Part shown: in pieces, positions 44,169 through 49,813 of the stretch
Layout of the letters: the number at the start of each line of letters is the position of its first letter
Numbering within the stretch: the first letter of the stretch is position 1
Assembly: GCF_027483985.1 (NCBI RefSeq)
Contig: NZ_JAIXTJ010000052.1
Coordinates: 1 to 49,813 of the forward strand
Source: Flavobacterium sp.
GTDB lineage: Bacteria > Bacteroidota > Bacteroidia > Flavobacteriales > Flavobacteriaceae
Direction: 5' to 3'
DNA length: 49,813 nt
Notes under the pieces: model-generated
The model's database searches: none
The model's input: only the letters and a program-made list of their open reading frames with translations
What the model was told of the DNA's origin: nothing
Made by a program: the position numbers and the translations under genes

Positions 44169-44579
44169 TTATTTTTTCAAATACTTTAATCTTAAAAATT
44201 GTCCAATTAAAACTATAGGAATTAAAAATAACCAATAGTAATAATCAAATTTAAAAGATAATAGGATTGCAAATAATGCAATAATAATTGATTCATATAA
44301 AAAAAGCTTTTTACAATCATAAATCGAAACTTCTTTTCTTAATCCTAAGAATTCAATTATAATATTAAAAATCATTAAAACTGGCCAAACAAGAATTCCA
44401 TAAGTAAAAAAACTAAAAATAGATCCTAATATTCCAATTTGAATTACACTTAAAAATTCTTTTTCTAATCCTGATAAATATTCAATTAATTTTGAAAAAA
44501 AACCTAAAAATATTGTTCCGAATAAAAGACTAAGAAAAATTACAAAGTTGCTAATTATTATATCTAATCTAGTTTTCAT
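44169..44579 (-). CDS. Small four-helix membrane protein downstream of NDH-2
   Basis: This 136-residue protein has four predicted membrane helices (IIISNFVIFLSLLFGTIFLGFF, VIQIGILGSIFSFFTYGILVWPVLMIF, LFLYESIIIALFAILLSF, YYWLFLIPIVLIGQFLRL) and no recognisable motif. It begins 9 bases after the NDH-2 stop, so it is probably in the same transcript; its role there is unknown. Confidence 0.68.
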   Translation of the reverse strand: MKTRLDIIISNFVIFLSLLFGTIFLGFFSKLIEYLSGLEKEFLSVIQIGILGSIFSFFTYGILVWPVLMIFNIIIEFLGLRKEVSIYDCKKLFLYESIIIALFAILLSFKFDYYYWLFLIPIVLIGQFLRLKYLKK

Positions 44580-44588
44580 AATATATAC

Positions 44589-45893
44589 TTATACTTCATC
44601 ACTCGTGAAAGTCACAAAACTTCTCTTTTTAAAAGGTCTAACGATTAGTCTTCCTTCTCTGTCAAAACGAACATAGTTATACACCCAATTTAGGAAAACT
44701 ACAGCTTTATTTTTGAATCCGATTAGTGAAAATAAGTGTACAAACATCCACACAAACCAAGCAAAAAGTCCGTTGAAATGGTATTTTGGTAAATCTACAA
44801 CCGCCAGATTTCTTCCGATGGTTGCCATTGAACCTTTGTCGTTGTATTCGAAAGGTTTCATTGGTTTGTTAGCTATGAATTTCACCAAATTTTCTCCTAA
44901 TAAATCACCTTGTTGTAAAGCTGGTTGTGCCATCATTGGATGACCTTGTGGATAGTTCTCACTTTCCATTGAGGCAATATCACCAATGGCAAAAATATTA
45001 TTGTAACCTACTACTTGATTGAATTGATTTACTCGAATGCGTTCTACTCGTTCTACTAGAGATTTTGAATCCAATCCGTGAATGGCTGCACCTTGAACGC
45101 CTGCTGTCCAGATAACTGTTGCTGTTTCAAAAGTTAAATTGGAATTGGTTATGATGGTTCTTCCGTCGTAATTGGTTACTCGAACATTTTTGTGCACAAT
45201 TACACCTAAATCAACCAAGAATTTTTCGGCTGCGGCAGATGATTTTTCGGACATTGTGTTTAAAACTCTGTCGCCACTTTGAATCAAGTTGATTTCCATT
45301 TTAGAAATATCTAAATCGGGATAATCTTTTTGTAGAATGGCTCTTTTCATTTCGGCAAGTGCGCCTGCAAGCTCTACTCCTGTTGGTCCTGCGCCTACTA
45401 AAACAAAATTTATTAGCGCATTTTTATCTGCTTCATTCGTTGTAAGAACTGCTTGCTCAAAATTTTCTAGGATCAAACTACGAATATTCAGTGATTGCGG
45501 AATGGTTTTCATTGACATTGAATTGCGTTCGATTTCTTTGTTGCCAAAATAATTGGTTTTGGAGCCGGTTGCAATAACTAAGTAATCATAATGCAAATCG
45601 CCAATTTCTGAAATTATCTTTTGGTTTGGCGTATCGATTTCTTTTACGGATGTTAATCGAAAATAGAAATCTTTATATTCTTGGATTACTTTACGAATTG
45701 GATAGGCAATGGAACCTGCTTCTAATCCGCCGGTTGCTACTTGATAAAGAAGTGGTTGGAAGGTGTGGTAATTATGTTTGTCGAGCAAAACCACTTGTAG
45801 GTTTTTGTTTCTAAGCTTTTTAGCTATTGATAGACCTGCAAATCCGCCACCGATGATGACTACTCGTTTTTTATCTGATTGTGGAATGTTCAT
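44589..45893 (-). CDS. ndh: NAD(P)/FAD-dependent oxidoreductase, type II NADH dehydrogenase (NDH-2)
   Basis: This 434-residue flavoprotein passes electrons from NADH to quinone at the inner membrane without pumping protons. FAD Rossmann motif VVIIGGGFAGLSIAKKL, YHTFQPLLYQVATGGLEAGSIAYPIR (typical NDH-2), second dinucleotide motif INFVLVGAGPTGVELAGALAEM and the NNIFAIGDIAS and QPALQQGDLLGENL motifs. A C-terminal hydrophobic stretch (YHFNGLFAWFVWMFVHLFSLIGF) suits membrane attachment. I chose ATG 45893 (MNIPQSDKK) over the in-frame ATG at 45920, which adds nine residues not typical of the family. Confidence 0.9.
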   Translation of the reverse strand: MNIPQSDKKRVVIIGGGFAGLSIAKKLRNKNLQVVLLDKHNYHTFQPLLYQVATGGLEAGSIAYPIRKVIQEYKDFYFRLTSVKEIDTPNQKIISEIGDLHYDYLVIATGSKTNYFGNKEIERNSMSMKTIPQSLNIRSLILENFEQAVLTTNEADKNALINFVLVGAGPTGVELAGALAEMKRAILQKDYPDLDISKMEINLIQSGDRVLNTMSEKSSAAAEKFLVDLGVIVHKNVRVTNYDGRTIITNSNLTFETATVIWTAGVQGAAIHGLDSKSLVERVERIRVNQFNQVVGYNNIFAIGDIASMESENYPQGHPMMAQPALQQGDLLGENLVKFIANKPMKPFEYNDKGSMATIGRNLAVVDLPKYHFNGLFAWFVWMFVHLFSLIGFKNKAVVFLNWVYNYVRFDREGRLIVRPFKKRSFVTFTSDEV

Positions 45894-45935
45894 TGTAAAG
45901 TGAATTTTTCTAATATACAAATTTGGTGCTTTTTA

Positions 45936-45988
45936 CACGAATTTCACGAATTTACACGAATTATTTTTGTTAGGAAATTACACGAATT
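45936..45988. repeat. CACGAATT short-repeat array, copy 2
   Basis: Exact CACGAATT at 45936, 45945, 45955 and 45981, upstream of the NDH-2 gene. Same 8-mer and orientation as the array at 42391. Part of a gene-free stretch (45921-46256) that also holds the hairpin repeat and the cgacaagctcagg repeat. Confidence 0.6.
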
Positions 45989-46044
45989 TTGATGTTTTGA
46001 AAATAGTGTTTTGAAAATCTGATTTTAGGTAAGACAATTACTGT

Positions 46045-46150
46045 TTAGCCCTGATTGCAATGGAAATCCTTTAATTAATTGCCTTGGGTTAAAACCCAAG
46101 GCAATTAATTAAAGATTGGAATGGAAAGCAGGAATAGGGTTTATAGAAAT
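46045..46150. repeat. Hairpin repeat element (copy A)
   Basis: Flanks AGCCCTGATTG...GGAAATCC and AAAGATTGGAATGGAAAGCAGG enclose a 22-bp perfect stem (46069-46090 with 46093-46114, 2-base loop; half-site starts CTTTAATTAATTGCCTTGGG). This matches a non-coding repeat pattern I recall as widespread in Flavobacterium. A related element in opposite orientation lies at 49430-49510. Confidence 0.65.
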
Positions 46151-46171
46151 GCGCAAGCGATTCGCTCCTTA

Positions 46172-46189
46172 CCCTTCGACAAGCTCAGG
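46172..46189. repeat. Dispersed short repeat with core cgacaagctcagg (copy 2)
   Basis: CCCTTCGACAAGCTCAGG directly follows the hairpin repeat element. Shares 17 of 18 bases with the copy at 4716-4733. Confidence 0.55.
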
Positions 46190-46232
46190 ATGACAAAGTT
46201 GAATTATATTTTTTGTATCTTGTAACAAAATC

Positions 46233-46248
46233 TAGTAAAGGTTTACTA
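46233..46248. promoter_or_regulatory. Inverted repeat ahead of the ECF sigma gene
   Basis: TAGTAAA-GG-TTTACTA is a perfect 7-2-7 dyad that ends 8 bases before the sigma-factor ATG. It is a candidate operator, or an mRNA hairpin over the translation start region. Confidence 0.4.
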
Positions 46249-46256
46249 ACGTATAT

Positions 46257-46751
46257 ATGAGCGAGAATTTGGAACAAACGTTTGTGCAGCAATTGCGTGA
46301 AAATCAGAATATAATCCACAAGATTTGTAGGTTGTATACTTCTGATGGTGATGCGCATAAGGATTTGTTTCAGGAGATTACGATTCAATTATGGAAGGCT
46401 TTTCCGAAGTTTCGTGGTGATGCCAAATTTTCGACTTGGGCGTATCGAGTCGCTCTAAATACTGCCATTACTTTGTATCGAAAGAGTACTCGAAGTGTTT
46501 CTACAGTGGAGTATGAAAAGCATAGTTTTTTTATTAGTCAAGACGAATACAATAGCGAGGAAGAAGACCAAATTAAGTTGATGTATCAAGCTGTGCATCA
46601 GTTGAATGATATTGAAAAGGCGTTGGTTTTTATGTATCTGGAAGATAAAGATTATACAGAAATTGCCGAAACACTGGGTATTAGTGAGGTTAACGCAAGA
46701 GTTAAAATGAATAGAATTAAAGGGAAATTGAAAAAAATATTAAATCCGTAA
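46257..46751 (+). CDS. ECF-type sigma-70 factor
   Basis: This 164-residue sigma factor has region 2 (~20-88: DAHKDLFQEITIQLWKAFPKFRGDAKFSTWAYRVALNTAITLYRK) and region 4 (~105-160: HQLNDIEKALVFMYLEDKDYTEIAETLGISEVNARVKMNRIKGKLKKIL), without region 1. It is followed 4 bases later by a membrane protein that is likely its regulator. The dyad just upstream may control it. Confidence 0.9.
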   Translation: MSENLEQTFVQQLRENQNIIHKICRLYTSDGDAHKDLFQEITIQLWKAFPKFRGDAKFSTWAYRVALNTAITLYRKSTRSVSTVEYEKHSFFISQDEYNSEEEDQIKLMYQAVHQLNDIEKALVFMYLEDKDYTEIAETLGISEVNARVKMNRIKGKLKKILNP

Positions 46752-46755
46752 GATT

Positions 46756-47379
46756 ATGATGGAAGAATTGGATTTATTAAAAAAAGACTGGAAAAAGAAC
46801 GAAAATTCTTTTGAACAGGTATCGGAAGTGGATATTTATAAAATGCTGCATAAGAAGTCGTCTTCAATTGTGAAGTGGATATTGATTATAAGCATTTTAG
46901 AGGTATTGCTTTGGACAGCAATTAGTTTGCTTTATAACTCAGATGAGTATTTTATTAAAACTCATAGTGAGTATTTAATTGAATATTTTAAATATTTAAC
47001 GTTTTTTAATTATGCAGTAATTGCAGTATTTATCTATTTGTTTTACAAAAATTATAAAGCTATTTCTACGATAACTTCTACTAAACAATTGATGAAGGAT
47101 ATTTTAAAAACACGAAAAATAGTTCAATATTATGTTTGGTATAATCTAGGAATGATAGTGGTAAGTATGATTATTGGTTTTGTTTTAGTTTTTAACGTTG
47201 ATCCCAAATTACACGAACTAACTTCAAAAGGAAATGCTATGATCTTTATGATTGCGTTTTGTACCGTTTGTATTGTTGTATTTGTTGGTTTATTTTGGTT
47301 ATTCTACCGATTGATTTATGGAATTTTACTTCGTAAGTTATTTAGAAATTACAACGAATTAAAGAAAATTGATTTATAA
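46756..47379 (+). CDS. Membrane protein paired with the ECF sigma factor (probable anti-sigma)
   Basis: This 207-residue protein has a cytosolic N-terminus (~1-37: MEELDLLKKDWKKNENSFEQVSEVDIYKMLHKKSSS) and four membrane helices. It has no zinc-binding anti-sigma motif (HxxxCxxC). Position 4 bases after the sigma gene suggests an anti-sigma or sensor; the mechanism is unknown. Confidence 0.75.
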   Translation: MMEELDLLKKDWKKNENSFEQVSEVDIYKMLHKKSSSIVKWILIISILEVLLWTAISLLYNSDEYFIKTHSEYLIEYFKYLTFFNYAVIAVFIYLFYKNYKAISTITSTKQLMKDILKTRKIVQYYVWYNLGMIVVSMIIGFVLVFNVDPKLHELTSKGNAMIFMIAFCTVCIVVFVGLFWLFYRLIYGILLRKLFRNYNELKKIDL

Positions 47380-47382
47380 AAG

Positions 47383-47412
47383 AAAAGTCTCGTTAATAAC
47401 GAGACTTTTTTA
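47383..47412. terminator. Bidirectional terminator between the anti-sigma and acyltransferase genes
   Basis: 12-bp perfect stem AAAAGTCTCGTT (47383-47394) with its complement at 47398-47409, loop AAT, A/T runs on both sides, between converging genes. Confidence 0.88.
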
Positions 47413-48222
47413 TTAATATTCCCACTGACGTAGGCGATTTAGTTTTTCTTGTTCTTCAATTTCTTCTATAGGAATTACTTTAAGATACGATGGATGTTGT
47501 TCGATTGCATACTCTACTTTTTCAACAATTTGCTCGATAGTTTCATTTTCGTAGTCAATTTCGAGTGGCTCTTTTATAGTGAATGATTGAAGTATATTTT
47601 TCTTTTTAAGACGTAATCCTTTCTTATCAAAAGAACGTCGAAAACCGTCGATAACTATTGGAACGACAATTGGTTTGTGTTGCTTGATGATGTGAGCGGT
47701 TCCTTTTCTTACGGGTTTAAAAGACTTTGTAGTTCCTTGCGGAAAGGTAATTACCCAACCGTCTGCCAAAGCGATTTTGATGTTTTCGGTGTCGTTTGGA
47801 TTTACTTCTCTTTTTTCAGTAACATCTTTTCCTCCTGCTCTCCAAGTTCTTTCAACAGTAATTGCTCCTACGTATGCCATAATCCTTGGAAGTAAACCTG
47901 CTTTCATAGTTTCGCTAGCAGCAACGTAATAAACATTCATTTTTGGTTGCCACAGATAACCAACATTTTTGATGTTATCTTCTCTACCAGAAAGGCTTGC
48001 GTTAAACACGTGAAACATTGCTACCACATCGGCAAAATAGGTTTGGTGATTGGATATAAAAAGCACGTTTTTATCTGGTAAACTTCTAATAATTTCAGAA
48101 CCATCAATTTGCAATTCATTAAATCCACGATAACGTCTATGAGTTATCACGCCAAAAATTCGGATAAGCCATTTCTTGATAAAAAGTATATGTCCAAAAG
48201 GATTTCGTTTAAATAATCCCAT
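47413..48222 (-). CDS. 1-acylglycerol-3-phosphate acyltransferase (PlsC-like)
   Basis: This ~269-residue acyltransferase, associated with the inner-membrane surface, transfers acyl groups in phospholipid synthesis. Motif I is NHQTYFAD (His-x4-Asp), motif III is FPQGTTKSF, and there is PIVVPIVIDGFRR. The N-terminus is MGLFKRNPFGHILFIKKW at ATG 48222; an in-frame ATG at 48249 would add nine residues. The enzyme class is secure; the exact acceptor (lysophosphatidate or other) is not. Confidence 0.87.
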   Translation of the reverse strand: MGLFKRNPFGHILFIKKWLIRIFGVITHRRYRGFNELQIDGSEIIRSLPDKNVLFISNHQTYFADVVAMFHVFNASLSGREDNIKNVGYLWQPKMNVYYVAASETMKAGLLPRIMAYVGAITVERTWRAGGKDVTEKREVNPNDTENIKIALADGWVITFPQGTTKSFKPVRKGTAHIIKQHKPIVVPIVIDGFRRSFDKKGLRLKKKNILQSFTIKEPLEIDYENETIEQIVEKVEYAIEQHPSYLKVIPIEEIEEQEKLNRLRQWEY

Positions 48223-48267
48223 AAAATTCAGTAGAAAATTGAAATACAAACTTACAAAAATTAAACT

Positions 48268-48906
48268 TTATAGTACCATTTTCAATACATCTTTTAACTC
48301 ACTTAACATCATAGCAGTAGCACCCCAAACGCTATACTCTTCAATTTGAAAAACAGGAACTTCAATGAATTTAGAGTAAGAAGTCTCTAAATTTTTATTA
48401 CTAATAATAGAATCGTCTAAAAGAGTTGCTAACGGTAACTCTATAATTCCTGCAACTTCCTCTTCTTGAGGAGTAAACGTTAATTCTGCTTGAGAGACAC
48501 CCAAAAAAGGATACACCAAAAAATTACTGGGAGGAATATAAATTGAGGAGAAATCTCTAATTACATTAATATCATTTGGATGAATACCTATTTCCTCATA
48601 AGTTTCTCGCAAAGCAGTTTGTTTTAAGTCAAAATCAAACTCTTCAACCTTACCACCTGGAAATGCAATCTGAGAAGAATGAACTCCAGGATATGAATTT
48701 CTTACAATTAATACTAAATGCGTAACCTCATTTTTAGGATAAAACAACATCATTACAGCAGCTTTTCTTACCGAGCTAGGATCATAACTATTTTCCTCCA
48801 TCATTTTAACCCTTTCCAAAGGCGCCATTTTAATATGTGAAGAAATAGAAGGTAATTCTACATTCAAAACATTTGTGATAGCATTAAAAAACAAGTCAAA
48901 ATTCAT
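48268..48906 (-). CDS. Nudix hydrolase, CoA pyrophosphatase type
   Basis: This 212-residue Nudix protein has FPGGKVEEFDFDLKQTALRETYEEIGIHPNDI as its Nudix helix, preceded by HLVLIVRNSYPGVHSSQIAFPGG, a motif of the CoA-pyrophosphatase (NudL) group, and ending with VAGIIELPLATLLDD. It likely hydrolyses CoA and derivatives. The gene is followed 18-45 bases later by the acyltransferase on the same strand, which could link lipid and CoA metabolism (inferred). Confidence 0.87.
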   Translation of the reverse strand: MNFDLFFNAITNVLNVELPSISSHIKMAPLERVKMMEENSYDPSSVRKAAVMMLFYPKNEVTHLVLIVRNSYPGVHSSQIAFPGGKVEEFDFDLKQTALRETYEEIGIHPNDINVIRDFSSIYIPPSNFLVYPFLGVSQAELTFTPQEEEVAGIIELPLATLLDDSIISNKNLETSYSKFIEVPVFQIEEYSVWGATAMMLSELKDVLKMVL

Positions 48907-48974
48907 AGTTAATAGTTCTAATTATTTATAAATTTACCAAAAAAATAGAACAAACCCAAAAAATAAAATTCTAT

Positions 48975-49418
48975 ATGTATAGTAAAGAAGAAAGTTTAAA
49001 GATTAAAAAAGAATTTTGGGTACAATTTGCAGAAACATATCCCAGAAAATGGCTTTTATACGATACAAAGATAAAAGATGTTACTTTCAAATTCTATGTA
49101 GATAACAAAAAAGCACAAGTTTTATTAGACATAGAACCAAAAGAAGAAGATAAAAGAAAAATATATTTTGAAAAAATTGAGTCTCTTAAGACTATTTTGC
49201 TAGAAGAATATTTACCAAATTCAATTCTTGAACGAAACCATTACTTAGAAAATGGCAAAATTATAAGTAGAATATGGATTGAAAAACTAAATGTCAGTCT
49301 AAATAACAAGAACACTTGGAACGAAATATTCGATTTTTTTAGTGAAACTATGACTCAATTTGAAACTTTCTTTTTCGAATACGAAGAATACATTAAAGAC
49401 CTAGAAACCAATACTTAG
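48975..49418 (+). CDS. DUF4268 domain-containing protein
   Basis: This 147-residue soluble protein has YSKEESLKIKKEFWVQFAETYPRKWLLYDTKIKDVTFKFYVDNKKAQVLLDIEP and RIWIEKLNVSLNNKNTWNEIFDFFSETMTQFETFFFEYEEYIKDL, the DUF4268 layout. In this stand-alone form the function is unknown; related domains occur in nuclease-like proteins. Divergent from the Nudix gene. Confidence 0.88.
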   Translation: MYSKEESLKIKKEFWVQFAETYPRKWLLYDTKIKDVTFKFYVDNKKAQVLLDIEPKEEDKRKIYFEKIESLKTILLEEYLPNSILERNHYLENGKIISRIWIEKLNVSLNNKNTWNEIFDFFSETMTQFETFFFEYEEYIKDLETNT

Positions 49419-49429
49419 TATAATATTTA

Positions 49430-49510
49430 TGGCGTGCCCCAAGGGTCGTGCTATCCGCTCTATCTTTTCTTTTTTAAGAAAAAAAGAAAAGGATGCCGCT
49501 ACTATCACTC
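49430..49510. repeat. Hairpin repeat element (copy B)
   Basis: GGCGTGCCCCAAGGGTCGTG and CTATCCGCTCTATC precede a 12-bp stem CTTTTCTTTTTT (49464-49475) with its complement at 49480-49491, then GGATGCCGCTACTATCACTCACGC. Read on the other strand, this follows the same GGNATCC-hairpin-GANAG-GC layout as the element at 46045. The gene-free stretch from 49419 to 49741 otherwise holds only the rRNA terminator. Confidence 0.65.
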
Positions 49511-49705
49511 ACGCAACCTCGTAAAAAAAACATCATTTTCAATAAATAAACTTCTAAACTGTCCATTTGGGATGGGTTTTCGAAAAGATTAAATCAATTC
49601 CTTATTTTAGTGTACTAGTATTTACGCAATAAATAGTAAACTTAAGTACTGATATTTCTGTTCAGATAGTTTTTACTCAATTTTTCTAAAATGATATAAA
49701 ACAAA

Positions 49706-49732
49706 AAACCCTATCCGATATGGATAGGGTTT
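49706..49732 (-). terminator. rRNA operon terminator
   Basis: 11-bp perfect stem AAACCCTATCC (49706-49716) with its complement at 49722-49732, loop GATAT. It lies just beyond the 3' end of the minus-strand 5S gene and is followed by Ts on that strand. Confidence 0.85.
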
Positions 49733-49741
49733 TCAAAAAGA

Positions 49742-49813
49742 AGGCGGCGACATACTCTCCCACAGTTATGCAGTACCATCTGCGCAATCGGGCTTAACTT
49801 CTCTGTTCGGAAT
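49742..49813 (-). rRNA. rrf: 5S ribosomal RNA, 3' part (gene continues beyond the window)
   Basis: About 72 bases match the 3' half of bacterial 5S rRNA on the minus strand: plus-strand GGCGGCGACATACTCTCCCA, the GCAGTACCATCTGCGC region and GGGCTTAACTTCTCTGTTCG. The rest of the gene, and probably the upstream 23S and 16S genes, lies outside the window. Confidence 0.93.

Noticed and set aside
1..49813. tRNA genes
   Set aside because: No cloverleaf with a TTC-type T arm and matching acceptor stem was seen when reading both strands; only the 5S rRNA end is present.

Overview
The window looks like a chromosomal segment of a Flavobacterium-type member of the Bacteroidota. The evidence is the low-GC, AT-rich coding; promoters of the TAnnTTTG (-7) type; a type IX secretion (T9SS) C-terminal sorting domain; class III glutamine synthetase; fused isobutyryl-CoA mutase (IcmF); many short SSC/LSC lipoproteins; TonB-dependent uptake; and families typical of the phylum (DUF3810, DUF6265-like, DUF983, DUF4268). 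There is no phage, plasmid or CRISPR. It is mostly ordinary core genome with islands of small repeats.

Layout. 1-2.8 kb: the 3' part of a large secreted beta-helix adhesin with three C-terminal modules and a T9SS signal. 2.9-8.8 kb: a lipoprotein, purM, two tandem double-OmpA-domain proteins and glutamine synthetase III. 8.9-12.2 kb: a TerC/Alx transporter, a lipoprotein, a DUF1543 - 47-aa ORF - YchJ operon and a GyrI-like protein. 12.2-13.0 kb: a REP-associated tyrosine transposase (RAYT) gene that carries three REP-like palindromes inside its own reading frame, with a fourth just upstream. 13.0-19.7 kb: IcmF, a DUF4197 lipoprotein and a pyrF - membrane protein - hydrolase operon. 19.9-29.8 kb: an envelope and signalling block: beta-barrel proteins, an AraC-type regulator - response regulator - histidine kinase series, an EEP-fold hydrolase, a BrkB-like membrane protein, then a tight run of stress-type small membrane genes (Lmo0937-like, YtxH, holin-like) bracketed by beta-barrels and a lipoprotein. 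29.9-34.5 kb: prfA, a DUF6265-like lipoprotein and a siderophore receptor with a PepSY protein behind an iron-box-like dyad. 34.6-40.8 kb: small envelope genes, DUF983, an AraC regulator, and an unrecognised lipoprotein/helical-repeat pair with a 41-nt overlap. 40.9-49.8 kb: pepD, a RelE/ParE toxin-antitoxin pair, DUF3810, NDH-2, an ECF sigma factor with a membrane partner, an acyltransferase, a CoA-type Nudix hydrolase, DUF4268, and the 3' end of a 5S rRNA gene with its terminator.

The most unusual signal is the RAYT gene with in-frame REP palindromes, all placed between its HUH motif and catalytic-tyrosine helix, all in the same reading frame and separated by Asn/Glu-rich repeats. Other points of interest are two members of a hairpin repeat family (46.1 and 49.5 kb), three terminators sharing an AGAAATT loop, a repeated ATAGGGTAT motif around the glutamine synthetase promoter, and the uncharacterised two-gene module at 37.6-40.8 kb. 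All family names come from reading the protein sequence; no database search was possible.
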